Shown here one piece after another: positions 1 to 10,868 of a stretch of 64,000 nt of DNA. The DNA comes from Gamarada debralockiae (lineage: Eukaryota; Ascomycota; Leotiomycetes; Helotiales; Hyphodiscaceae). Location of the stretch: positions 23,447 to 87,446 of the forward strand of contig NXFV01000050.1 in assembly GCA_002803225.1 (NCBI GenBank). The letters are read 5' to 3'. The notes under the pieces were generated by a model. That model had not been told where the DNA came from. It searched no databases and worked only from the letters and a program-made list of their open reading frames with translations. Within the stretch, counting starts at the first letter, position 1. The number at the start of each line of letters is the position of its first letter. The position numbers were made by a program, and so were the translations under genes.

Positions 1-1
1 T

Positions 2-856
2 CTGCACGAATGCGCTGTCCTCCCATCGACGGTGTTCGAGGCCCTTCTACCGAGACTAACGAGGCTTACCCATCTGGATGTAGCACACACGCGGATCACT
101 GACGAGGCACTATATTTCATTCCCACTAGTGCACGACTCACGCACTTGAACTTGTCAAAATGCTCGTCCCTATCCGGCTCTTCTGTCGTGGAGTTCTTAA
201 GCGTTCATCCAGCGGCGAAATCGCTGGTGTATCTGAATCTAGCGATGGACGTAAAGAGTCACGAGATGCTGAGTGCAGAAGATGTCACGAATCTTCTTCC
301 AGTCCTGCCGCCTTCTCTCCGCTCACTGAATCTGAAGGGCTCGAAAATGGATGCGTCGCATATCCGCGATCTAATTCCTTTGAGCAAACATGTCGAGGAG
401 TTGGGATTAGGGAGACATCTCACACTATGTGATATCACCCAGCTCTTCATTCCAGACCAGGAGGCAGAGTTGGAAAAGCAGATAACGTGGACTCCGCATG
501 CGCTGAGGTATATTGACGTCTCAGACCTGTCTGCATATCAGCTTGATTTCAGCATCCTTCTCGGAAGCAGTTCCCCTGTTCTCAAAGGCGTGGCGCACCC
601 ACTGGAAGTGTTAGAACTCAGTGCAGAAGTATTTAAGAAGTTGGACAAGAACCTAGTTGTTAAGAGGGCGGGGTGGTGCCTCAAAGAAGCAGGTAGAAGA
701 GGTTGGCTTGTTCGAGAGAGTGGGTTTAGGGACGGGAGAAGAGATGACGGGAAGAGAGAGTGGAAATTAGGCGCAAGTTATTGGGGGATGCGAAAGGTAC
801 CGGTTGCAAGAGCAGAAGTGGGTGGTATGTATGGACATTACATGTTTAAGCGCTGA
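2..856 (+). CDS. Leucine-rich-repeat protein, 3' part (5' end outside window)
   Basis: The frame is open to the left edge, so this is the C-terminal 284 residues of a larger protein. Leucine-rich repeats of the type LTHLDVAHTRITDEAL and LRSLNLKGSKMDASHI are visible in roughly the first 130 residues. The last 80 residues are basic and end in MFKR before a TGA. LRR solenoids usually mediate protein-protein contacts; no catalytic motif is visible, so the partner and pathway are unknown. No intron is needed in the visible part. Confidence is good that it is coding and moderate for the LRR label. Confidence 0.75.
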   Translation: MHECAVLPSTVFEALLPRLTRLTHLDVAHTRITDEALYFIPTSARLTHLNLSKCSSLSGSSVVEFLSVHPAAKSLVYLNLAMDVKSHEMLSAEDVTNLLPVLPPSLRSLNLKGSKMDASHIRDLIPLSKHVEELGLGRHLTLCDITQLFIPDQEAELEKQITWTPHALRYIDVSDLSAYQLDFSILLGSSSPVLKGVAHPLEVLELSAEVFKKLDKNLVVKRAGWCLKEAGRRGWLVRESGFRDGRRDDGKREWKLGASYWGMRKVPVARAEVGGMYGHYMFKR

Positions 857-1891
857 AAAGTTTATTTCTATTGTTCAATAAGGAGGGCGCCGATCCCATC
901 ATCTGACAGATTATCGATAAATCGGAGAGTCTGTGGAGAGACACAATCCCAAATTACCAGAGAAGGGTCCCAAGTGAAGTCAGATTCGGGTTTGATATAC
1001 ATATCTATATGAAGACGTAGAAAAATGACTCAGGATCGTGCTAGTATGTGCATCGTTTGCCTTGACCTAGACCTCCATAAATTACATGTTGTGAGTCGGA
1101 TGACTACCTCTACTCGAGAACTGTCCAACTCCTTCTCCAAGTCCAGATCAATCAATCTTCCTTTCGGGCCTCAGTACCCGCATCAGCGACAATGATGTTG
1201 TTTTCAGAAATATCCCCGATAAAATATCTTCCCAAGCTCAAGAATTGACTTATCACCGGCAACAACATCACGCACGCCTGTAAAAAGCTCTCTGACGACC
1301 TCGGCAGGTCTTCGCAGAACTAGTCTTCATTGCTAACGCAGTTATCGTTAGTAGAGTAAGTTGTTTCCGAAGTTGGATACCGTCCTCAAAAGTAGGATTT
1401 TTATCACCTGTAGGAAGAAGATATTGAATGTTGAAAATACAGGGTTATAATATACGGCGCTCTAAGCTACAAGGACCCCTTATCACCCGACCCTGAACAG
1501 AGGGAGACTCTATATTAACCAATGGAGTAGTAAGGAGAGAGAGAAACAGAGAGGAAGGAAGTAAAATAAAGAGATATATTATATCCTAATGCGCTTGATT
1601 TGTAAAATCAATCCGTGTGCATTTATATTTATAGCACAGTATAATATAACTATCCCTTTAATACCACTAGTACCAGCACAAAGAAAGAACCTTGACCAAA
1701 AAGCGCTAGCTATAGTAGTAGGAGGCCACGGCGGTGGTGACTAGTCAAATTCATTTCAGGCCCAGCCCAATCAATCAGGGTCTAATTTTTTTCGAGAATA
1801 TCCATTGGGTAATATTAGGTTCAATCAGAACACGCTACCAGAACCTTACAAAAAGAATAATAAAAAATAACTTCGCTATCAATCAGGGTCC
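857..1891. other. Intergenic region, no gene seen
   Basis: This stretch separates two genes whose 3' ends converge (LRR gene on plus, D-amino-acid oxidase on minus). I see no conserved reading frame, RNA gene or repeat. Parts of 1480-1860 are AT-rich. Both 3' UTRs and terminators are expected here. Confidence 0.6.
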
Positions 1892-3172
1892 TTACAAGCG
1901 GCTCTGAATCTCTAGCACACGAGCAGCCGCTCCTGCTGGTTCTCCGAACAGAGTCTCTTCAATCAAAGAAGCTACCTCTTCTGCACAGCCAAAGGAAAGG
2001 CTCCATCCCGAACCACCATGGCCGTATGAATGAACAATACGGCTATACCTGGATCTTGTCTGTCCATTCTGCGATCCGTGTCTTCTGAGCTCTCGTTCGA
2101 CTCGTATGTTCTGCTCTCTGCCAGGGCGCAACCCTTGAGCTAATGGATAATCCGAATCAAGACGAGCATTCTTGATTGATGGAATGAAGGCTTCGCAGCG
2201 CTTGCGCATACGTTTCACGACCGGTGAATCGAGGGTAAGGTTCAGGCCCCATTCGTCACGTTGGGCGACGCCGCCAACCACGAGAATGTTATCATTCCTT
2301 GGAACGAGAAAAACGATTTCATTATCAGGAGCAGCATCCGCGCTGATTGACATTGCCGCAGAGATCTTTGGAAAGCTTTTGCCGTCATTGATTAATCGAA
2401 TCAAAGCACCTCTAAGCGGATAACAAGTCGGGTCCCGTGCGATTTCTAGGCTGCCTAGGCCCGCTGCGTTCACAATGGCATTGGCATCGAACCGGGCGAG
2501 GAGATCGTCTTCTTGCGCAAACAAATCGCCATGGATTGTCTCGGTAATCAGTTTCGCTCCTTTGCTTTGTACCAGTTCCATTAACCATGCCATGCACCTA
2601 TCTGTGTCGATTACTGGTGCAAGGTGCTCATACGCATCGACTGCGCCGTATGTAGGATCGATATTATGTTTGTGAATGAGATTCGGATCACGGCAAACGC
2701 CTCTAACTCCGCTTCTGTAGAGCTCACGCAGTTTCCCCAACTGCTTCGGATTGTCCTCGATATGGTAAGGGAAGAAAAACACAGATTCTTTCATCTGTAC
2801 CCCAGCCGCAGCGGAAAGATTTGGATCAGCTGCAATAGCTTCCCACACACGGTACGCTAACATACACCATTTCTTGGACCGGACCAGCGACACAGCATCT
2901 GTGTGTTGACCACAAACTGCAGGTGGATATTCCCATAATGCCCCCGCAATTTGTGAGGTAAGACGCTGTTCCTTGGTGTACGAGGCCCAATCCTTCGCAA
3001 CGATTGTGACGTGATAGCCTCGGTCAAGCAGAACCCAGGCCGTGACGAGTCCTGTAACACCTCCGCCAATAACCAATATATTTGGCGATGAATTTGCGGG
3101 AATGATTTGGGGCTTCGGTTGGAAAGAGAAGTTGGAGCCCCAGTAGAGCCGGCTATTTGACTTGGGAGACAT
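1892..3172 (-). CDS. D-amino-acid oxidase family FAD oxidoreductase, peroxisomal (426 aa)
   Basis: A single-exon gene predicted to oxidise D-amino acids to 2-oxo acids with release of ammonia and H2O2. The FAD-binding dinucleotide motif VIGGGVTGL lies at about residues 34-42. The substrate-side segment YPLRGALIRL is near residue 250, the RPGREQNIRVERE block near residue 350, and the C-terminal FAD signature VHSYGHGGSGWSLSFG near residue 390. The protein ends in SRL, a recognised variant of the PTS1 peroxisome-import tripeptide, which fits the H2O2-producing role. Length is slightly above the usual 340-370 aa because of an N-terminal extension. The start ATG follows an upstream non-coding stretch. 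D-aspartate oxidase is an alternative within the family. Confidence 0.88.
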   Translation of the reverse strand: MSPKSNSRLYWGSNFSFQPKPQIIPANSSPNILVIGGGVTGLVTAWVLLDRGYHVTIVAKDWASYTKEQRLTSQIAGALWEYPPAVCGQHTDAVSLVRSKKWCMLAYRVWEAIAADPNLSAAAGVQMKESVFFFPYHIEDNPKQLGKLRELYRSGVRGVCRDPNLIHKHNIDPTYGAVDAYEHLAPVIDTDRCMAWLMELVQSKGAKLITETIHGDLFAQEDDLLARFDANAIVNAAGLGSLEIARDPTCYPLRGALIRLINDGKSFPKISAAMSISADAAPDNEIVFLVPRNDNILVVGGVAQRDEWGLNLTLDSPVVKRMRKRCEAFIPSIKNARLDSDYPLAQGLRPGREQNIRVERELRRHGSQNGQTRSRYSRIVHSYGHGGSGWSLSFGCAEEVASLIEETLFGEPAGAAARVLEIQSRL

Positions 3173-4098
3173 GATAATCGCGTGTGGAGTTTGGTGGCGG
3201 GGATATAGATTAATCAGGTATGCATGAACTGCGTGTCCGGGTGAAAGGGTTGGGGAAGCATGCTAAGTTATATAGACATGCAGGGAAATACCCAAATCTT
3301 AGGATACGCGGGGTACGATCCTTTGAAGGCAAGCCTCGGGCAGATCTGAAGCTTCATTTCATGAATCATGAATCATGAATTACAGCGACATGCAGTCATC
3401 CTCGGTGCGCCCTTGGAATGCAAAACCTGTTGTCCATTTCGGGCCAAAACTGAACTGCTTTAAAGTTCAGTTAGGGCGCCATCTCTGATGTTCGGTCCCC
3501 TGACTAGAACAAGTAGTAAGGCGGCTCTCCTGTGGAGAGCCCCCCCTTTTTTTGAATTTGCGCCACAAACCGAGTTGAGTTAAGCACTCCACTCAGGACT
3601 TCTAGGTCAACCCCTGACTCCCCTGCTATCTTAAACCCCTATTACACAAGGAATGCTGGTACCTTGCAGGTTGGAGGTTGTGGCGGAGGAAAGAGCAATA
3701 ACGATTCTTCGCTAAAGTTTAACGAATGATGCCTCGGTCCACTATTCTCGGGACCGACCAGCCGAGTTTCGCGGCAGAATTCAACGATATTACATAATGT
3801 GCGTATGAGCGTTCTGTAGGTATCACGACAAAGAGTAATTTCAACCAATTATTAAGAAAATCTTAGAACTGAAGGTTAGCCACATACACGTTGAATTTGT
3901 GTAACCTCGGCAGTTTCCCGTTTAAAAGGGGAAACGGACAGCTTTCACTTCATGCTTTGTCTTGAATTCTAGGCTTGATAATACTGCCCTTAATTGTAAT
4001 ATGCCGTATATACGAGGATACTGATTGCGATAACGATGTCGGTGGATGATGGGCAGAGACCCGACTTAGGTTATTGTCATACCCAGATACAAAGAGAG
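3173..4098. other. Intergenic region upstream of the D-amino-acid oxidase
   Basis: No conserved protein is visible. A short tandem repeat of ATGAATC units lies near 3359-3376 and a C7/T7 homopolymer near 3540-3553. The promoter of the minus-strand oxidase must lie just above 3172. The small open frames here have no recognisable similarity. Confidence 0.55.
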
Positions 4099-4100
4099 TA

Positions 4101-4809
4101 CCGGTTTAATTGCTTTATAGGATACGCTCTTATAATCTTAACTGATACTTTCTGAAGGATTAGAACCGTTGCTTACAAGTAGAACGAGTGCTTGTACTTT
4201 GAAATTTACAGGGCTTTCAGGGCTTGCTAATATTTCAGCACAAGGATCACTAATTTCTTCCCTTTAGAGAGAGCACTTTTACGAGTTAGCTCCATGAATC
4301 TACTGCGCCCACCTCTCTGAAATCAGTGCACGGTAATTTCCAGAAGAATTCCACTATGAAAAGGGTCAAAATAAGGACATTTTGACCACCATTAGAAGAG
4401 CTTTATCCCCACAAGGGCCCTACTAGGTGCTTATAACTATTACATATGCCTGTGGTCCATCGAGTCGAATTAAAACTGTTGCTACAAAAAGGGAGCGCAG
4501 TTGGAAATGGTCCCTCTTAATAATTTTTTATTTATTTATTTTTTGGCGGGGCCCAAGTCGCTGATAATTAAATGTACAGTAATACAACTACGAATCCAAT
4601 TACTTCGTGAATTAATTTGTTGGATAAAAGCCTTCTTATTATGTAGTATCACGATAGAATATAAAATTTTAATAAAATTTGGATTTAATATAAATGTGCA
4701 AAAAAAGATGGAGAGTTTCGATGTTCCTCCGTTTTTCGCTTGAAAGGACGAATTTCAATTTCGCCCAGTGCTTATATAATGAACGTATCTTGTAAAGCAA
4801 TTATACCGG
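4101..4809. mobile_element. MITE-like non-autonomous DNA transposon, 709 bp, TA target duplication
   Basis: The ends form an inverted repeat. The left end reads CCGGTTTAATTGCTTTATAG; the reverse complement of the right end reads CCGGTATAATTGCTTTACAA. About 26 bp match with three differences. TA dinucleotides flank both sides (4099-4100 and 4810-4811), as in Tc1/mariner/pogo insertions. The interior is AT-rich and has no transposase. A diverged copy of the left ~110 bp is found at 10022-10135, so this is a family rather than a chance palindrome. Confidence 0.72.
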
Positions 4810-4811
4810 TA

Positions 4812-5938
4812 TATAGTGAAAGGAGGGTAAAAGTAGCATCCTTAATTTAAATATACTGAAGGGGAGCTCGCTTAGCCAAGTCACGCTAGTCCCGTGACCT
4901 ACTCTTGCATTGCACACGTGACCGAGTTAAGTTTTTAAAGAACCTAAAAGTATATACCGCATCACTAATAGTCTTAGGGACTGCGATCATATGAAAATAT
5001 GAGTAACAAATTGAGGATGACTAAACCCTTGGGACCTTGGCCTTGTTTGACTAGAAGTATATTCTTACGATCGATAGAGCGGATGCAGGAGCATATCTTG
5101 GGTAGTGGCACGGAAGAAGGAACCCGCAATCAGAAAGCTTTATTGAGCGGGATTTAAAATAGAGACCGCCTCTATATAAAGAGCATTACCGGTACTATTT
5201 CTATCACTGCTAAAGGAAGACTTGCAGCAGCTGATACGAAGTCGGGAGAGTAAGAAGTCGTTTCATGCTAGCCTCAGCCCGAAGTATAAGTCTCAGAGCA
5301 AAGCAGGGATTATGAAACAGACCCCGGAACTAGCTGACATCGTTAGCAGATCTGCGAGATCTGGGGAATCTGGGGAAAGCGGGATTTTTGGCTTCGATTG
5401 CCGGCAGGATTAACGCCACATAACTAGCCACCGAGGCACAAGTAAACCTCGGTTCTAGGCTCTCGCTTGCGCCTTGTTCCCCTACATTGGTCAGACTTCC
5501 ACGTGGCTAGTACCTGGCTTCTTGATTAAACATTAATGGCTTGATTTATTATTTGCGGCTCATTGAACTGATTACACCGCTCTGAGAGATGCATGTCCTA
5601 TCTTGTAGAGCTTCAAAAAGCCAATGATCAATAGAGCCATCATTCCTCTTGTAATATACTATTCTCACTTGTCATCTCAGCAGATATCACTTTACGTTTC
5701 TTCTCATTCTTTCACTCCTCATCCGAGGCTATATAAACAACTAAGGTAAGCATAACCGACCGACCCAGTTGACCGAGTGAGGGGGCTTGATCTGTGGAAA
5801 TTAGACCGATTCAGGGTTTCACGTGGCTGTGTGAACCCAGATCGGAAAACTGCAAGATCTATGCATCTCGGACTTTTCATACTTGAGAATGATATCTGTT
5901 AGTAAGAGAAACATTGTAAGTGGTTTCCTTCTTTTGAG
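4812..5938. other. Intergenic region upstream of the glutamate dehydrogenase gene
   Basis: No conserved reading frame found. The first part is AT-rich; from about 5200 composition becomes more balanced. The last few hundred bases should hold the promoter of the downstream gene, but no clear core element stands out. Confidence 0.5.
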
Positions 5939-8900
5939 ATGTCACAACAAGCCTCGGCGACTCCAGTGAGATTGAAAAACTGTGAAGGTATGTTAACATA
6001 TACTAGAACTCATGGACTTTTCCTCATCTCCTCAGATTCTCTTGCCAGAATGGCTACCGATATCATGATTGATACAAAGCTTACACTCTGCACAAACATG
6101 GCGGAATCCCTACACAATACGTTTGCGGATCGCGTCATCAGTGCTGCCAATAGCTTGTTACCTTCACAGACACCAGGGGGGAGCCGTCATTGTCGTGCTG
6201 GAAATGGACATATGCGCTCTGCGACGGTAGGATATATTGCACCAATATTCGAGGGGAAACATGCACAGAAGGTAGAAGGTTAGTAATATGAAGGATTGCA
6301 ATGTGCTCTACTTCTACGCAGTGACTGCATTAATATGATGCTGACAGTTAACAGTCAAACAGAGGATTATGGCAGCGCAGTGGATCCCCGAAGACAGGAT
6401 CGACAGCCAAATCGAATGGTTCTATAGCGAATTAGGTATTGACGACGCGTATTTCCAGGCAGAGTCTGTCCAGGCTATCTCCAACCATATCACATCCCTC
6501 TACGCAGCCAAGGTTGCAGCGGTCACCCGAGAAGACCAACGGGAAGAGATTAGACTGGATCTAGAGGCTGAGGATCACGCTGTATATATCGACACTAGCG
6601 AACCGGGCGTCAGCTGTAACGAAGGGCCCAGATATGAGCAGAGGCTACAAGCAAAATACCTTGACGGCCCTGTGGATAATAAACGTTTCAGGGTCGAGAT
6701 TTTCCGGTCACCTGGCAACTTGACGGGAACCCCGAGATCGATATCAAAAGCAACTTTGCAGTGCTACTTCGTATACCAATGCGACTTCGTCCAGCCGAAT
6801 CCTGGCCCCCAGGAAACTAAATTGGAACTCATCAGCGATAGGACGTTTCTCGCCAAGGCAACCAAAAACACCTTACGGATTTATCAAGAAATTCTGGAAT
6901 TAGCAGTCACCAGAACTGGCCCTATCATTGAAGCCTTTCATACGAAGAACCCACGAGATAAGAGACTCGTGGTAGCATTCCGTCAACGGACCGCTCTAGG
7001 AATTTTCAGTGCGCTCAGTGATCTCTGTCATTATTATGGGGTCATAAGCTCGAGGAAGTACGTTGAGCAATTCTCGAACGGTATTACGATTATATCGATG
7101 TACCTGAAGCCAGTCCCCGGTCAGACACTTGACACAAAGTTTCCGCCCATTGAACAATCAATTCACCAGATTTGTAAGGAGACCTCTCTGCTTTATTGCA
7201 TTCCTCAAAACGAGTTTCAGACCTTGTTCGCAAGCAGCCGCCTGAGCTTGCAAGAAACAATCTATGGGCATTGCGTATGGGTATTTGTGCAGCATTTCTT
7301 GAATAGACTCGGTGACTCTCCCAAACTATAACTATGATGCTAATCGCTAACAAAATTCTATAGGATCTGAATACACTTCACTGGCCTCCGTTTTGGATCC
7401 AAAAATTAGTCGTCATGCTGAGATTCTATCCAACATTAAGCGTCGCTTACGTGCCGAGACCTTCACTGCAGACTACATCAGAGAGGTCATTGGTCGATAC
7501 CCTGAACTAGTCCGATTGCTGTACTCGAACTTCGCTGATATCCATTCCTATCCAACTTACAACGAAGATGGTTTCATACTTCCTGCCCAAGCTGTCAAAG
7601 TGCTGTCCGATGCCCAGCTTAAGGATCATATTTTCAAGGCTGTAAGCAACGAGAAGGAGCAAATGGTCTGGGACGCATTCAGAATTTTTAATTCTGCTGT
7701 TCTGAAGACTAATTTCTACACCCCCACCAAGGTGGCTCTGAGTTTCCGTCTAGATCCAAAATTCTTGCCACAGCTAGAATACCCTCAATCACCATATGGG
7801 ATGTTCTTAGTGATCAGCTCAGAGTCTCGCGGCTTTCATCTCCGTTTCCGGGATATTGCACGAGGCGGGATTCGAATTGTCAAGTCGCGCAATCTCGAAG
7901 CATATTCAATAAATGTTCGCTCTCTGTTCGACGAAAACTATGGCCTTGCTAATACGCAACAACGCAAGAACAAGGACATTCCTGAAGGCGGCTCGAAAGG
8001 GGTCATTCTTCTGGATGCTCAACAACAAGACAGTGGCCAAATAGCTTTCGAAAAGTATATCGATAGCATCATAGACCTCTTACTCCCTGCAACAAGTCCG
8101 GGGATCAAAGATCCTATTGTCGACCTTTATGGCAAACCCGAAATACTGTTTATGGGCCCAGATGAGTACACTGCTGATCTTGTGGACTGGGCTACTGAGC
8201 ATGCTCGTAATCGTGGGGCTCCGTGGTGGAAGTCATTTTTTACCGGCAAGAGCCCCAAACTCGGCGGTATACCTCACGACATTTATGGCATGACAACCTT
8301 GTCAGTCCGGGAGTATGTGACAGGCATCTATCGGAAGCTCAATCTGGACTCATCAGCGGTCAGGAAGATGCAAACTGGCGGACCAGATGGAGACCTTGGC
8401 TCCAATGAGATCTTGTTAAGCAATGAGACATACACTTCGATTATTGATGGTTCTGGAGTTCTTGTTGATCCAAATGGTATAAACCGCCAAGAACTTATCC
8501 GTCTCGCCGAGAAACGATCTGCCATATCTGGATTCGACCTTGCGCATCTCTCCAAAGATGGCTACCGGGTTCTTGTGGATGAGAAAAATATCAAACTTCC
8601 CAGCGGCGAGGAGATTACCAGCGGAATGGCTTTTCGCAACACGTTTCATTTGCGAAATACGGGCTTAGTTGACTGCTTTGTTCCTTGCGGCGGCCGTCCA
8701 GAGTCAGTTGATCTCGTGAGCGTCAACAGGCTGATTGAAGATGGGAAATGCACTATTCCTTATATTATAGAAGGTGCTAACCTTTTCATCACCCAGGACG
8801 CCAAACTACGCCTGGAATCAGCAGGATGCATTTTGTTCAAAGACGCCTCCGCCAATAAAGGGGGCGTGACCTCGTCCTCTCTGGAAGTCTTAGCGTCCCT

Positions 8901-9384
8901 CGCCTTTAACAACGAAGATTTCGTCGAGAATATGTGTGTTAGCCAAGATGGCAGAGTTCCAGAATTCTACAAAGCATATGTCAAAGAAGTTCAAGAGATC
9001 ATTCAACGCAATGCAAGATTAGAGTTCGAAGCCATCTGGCGCGAGCATGAGAAAACGGGCATTCCAAGATCTACGCTGAGCGATTCGCTAAGCGTGGCGA
9101 TCACCCAGTTGAACGAAGAGCTTCAGAGTTCAGAACTATGGCAAAACATGGGGTTAAGGTGGGCGGTGTTGAGGGACGCAATGCCAAAGTTGCTTTTGAA
9201 AAAGATTGGACTGGATCTGATAATGGAAAGAGTGAGTGTCAGTGTAGCAACTCATAATTCTTTCTAATGGTGCTTTCAGGTCCCGGAAAATTACCTACGA
9301 GCCACCTTCGGTAGTTACCTTGCATCTAGGTTCTTCTATGAGTTCGGAATCAACCCAGGCCAATTCGCTTTTTTCGAATTGTGA
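5939..9384 (+). CDS. gdh2: NAD-specific glutamate dehydrogenase (about 1073 aa)
   Basis: Large fungal NAD-GDH, deaminating glutamate to 2-oxoglutarate. Proposed exons: 5939-5987, 6036-6278, 6355-7311, 7364-9231 and 9280-9384. Introns are 48, 76, 52 and 48 bp and all phases close. The N-terminal part carries GYIAPIFEGKHAQ, WFYSELGIDDAYF and HAVYIDTSEPG, typical of the family. The catalytic half carries NTQQRKNKDIPEGGSKGVIL, LFMGPDEYTADLVDWATEHA, MQTGGPDGDLGSNEILL and KDASANKGGVTSSSLEVLAS. Length matches the roughly 1050 aa of Neurospora NAD-GDH. The first exon and its 48-bp intron (which keeps frame) are the least certain part. The 3' end is ambiguous: stopping at 9384 gives ...FAFFEL, but a GT-AG intron 9381-9438 would extend the protein to 9835. 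Whether this is the main GDH or a paralogue cannot be told here. Confidence 0.92.
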
Positions 9385-9438
9385 GCCCCATCTCATCTTC
9401 TGTTTTAATCCTTATAAGAAAGTTCTGATACGTTATAG

Positions 9439-9835
9439 TATGCTAAAAAGAATACCATCCTGTGCCCACGATGCGCTAAGCTACAATCAAGGCCTGGAAC
9501 TTTTGGGGGAGAATGCATCTAGCCTACCTAATAATGGCGTAAGTTTTCAAGGCATTTCAAAGCTTAATCTCGAAATGGGCTCCCATCGTCCCAAACAACG
9601 TTCACGAAGCATTGATGGCAATCGACGACCCTTCACCAGCCCTAAACAACAATCCTGCAGCGATCTCTCCGCAACCAACCTGCAACACAACATTCATGCT
9701 TCGACTAGCCTTGACATTTCCTTCTTGCCATCGCCCGAGGTCAACGAGCATCGCAAATACTACTCTGCTCCAGAACTTATCCAAGTGACTCCAAACCTAA
9801 CCAATGGCATAGGACGTCTTGACTCTTGGATCTGA
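9439..9835 (+). CDS. Possible alternative last exon of the glutamate dehydrogenase
   Basis: If the GT at 9381 and the AG at 9438 are used, the protein continues in frame as ...FFEFMLKR, resembling the usual fungal NAD-GDH ending (FDFMSKR-like), and then adds about 125 residues up to a stop at 9835. That tail is rich in Ser, Asn and Gln and shows no known domain. The phase fits, giving 1204 aa in total. Against it, the tail is not expected in this family, so the real end could also be a short isoform. Low confidence. Confidence 0.3.
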
Positions 9836-10868
9836 CCGTTTCTTTGGACGCCATTATCTGAAAGTCTGGTGATATGTCCGTTCTACTGCTAGAGAGTAGG
9901 CTGAACGTGAATATGTATATTAGTAGGATGTTTGATACAGTCGTCGATGGCGATTGGGCACAGTTGAATCGTGATGGGTTCTAGCAAGGTTTTTATTAGA
10001 GTTAGCCAAGCAGACTAGAGCTACCGTATTAATTGCTTTATAAGATATTATCTTATAACCTTAGTTAATGTTTTAAACCTAATTAGAACCGTATCTTATA
10101 ATAGGAATAGGGTCTTATACCCTGAATATCAGGCTCAAATCCGCTATAAAATTATATCTATTATACGTGCGAACCTCTTCTACTTGAGACACGTCTCCTA
10201 CGCATTATTATTGTTAATGGTCTTTAACTATTGAATCGATAATTGGAGCTTATTGTAATAGCTACAGGTAGCTAGAGGGCAACAGGAGGATCACAGTATA
10301 TCAGAGAAGTAGCAGCTCAGTAAAAGGAAGAGTAAAAGTTGTATTGATAGTAGGGTTCTTGAGTACTTGTATATTATTGTTCTAAAGAATAACTTAAGCT
10401 TGCCTCCTAAACTCTATGGCACTAATAGAGCAGATGTGTGATTCCCGACTAGAATTGGAAGTGTTCAGTGGATCTATCAGGTAAGGAAATAGTGTCGCCA
10501 TTTGAATCTTGACGGCTGAGTTACTTTCAATCTCACTAGAGAGTCGACATCTTGCGTAGCCGGGCTTGTTTTCGAGGACATGGTTGAAAGGTCTTGGTCA
10601 TTTCGTTGTAAGGTATTTGTACATTCCTTCGCAGATCCCGTATACAACTGTAAATGCCACACTTGTCCTAGGCCAATGCCTCAAATGACGATGGCATTTG
10701 TCCCATATTTTGTTGCAGGAAGACTTGAATCATACCAACCAGTGCTCGGTATCGCGAGAACTCCTGTAACGCTCAAGGCCACCTCTTCAGGCCCAGAACT
10801 CTCCTATGCTGACGCTGAGCCATCAATACCATCCCTAGCACTCTAGCACCTCCGCTAGCAGCTCATAG
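9836..10868. other. Intergenic region with a diverged MITE end
   Basis: Lies between the glutamate dehydrogenase and the 3' end of the exchanger gene. Apart from the repeat copy at 10022-10135, nothing is recognised. Open frames around 10477-10846 show no family resemblance and no consistent splice sites. Confidence 0.5.
10022..10135 (+). repeat. Diverged partial copy of the 4101-4809 MITE-like element
   Basis: Begins TA-CCGTATTAATTGCTTTATAAGATA and follows the left end of the 4101-4809 element for roughly 110 bp at about 70 percent identity by eye, including a shared TTAGAACCGT segment. No matching right end was found downstream, so the copy is truncated or too diverged to see. Confidence 0.6.

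Noticed and set aside
10477..10846. Opposing open frames between the GDH gene and the exchanger
   Set aside because: No conserved motif, no splice partner, and different hypothetical proteins on both strands.
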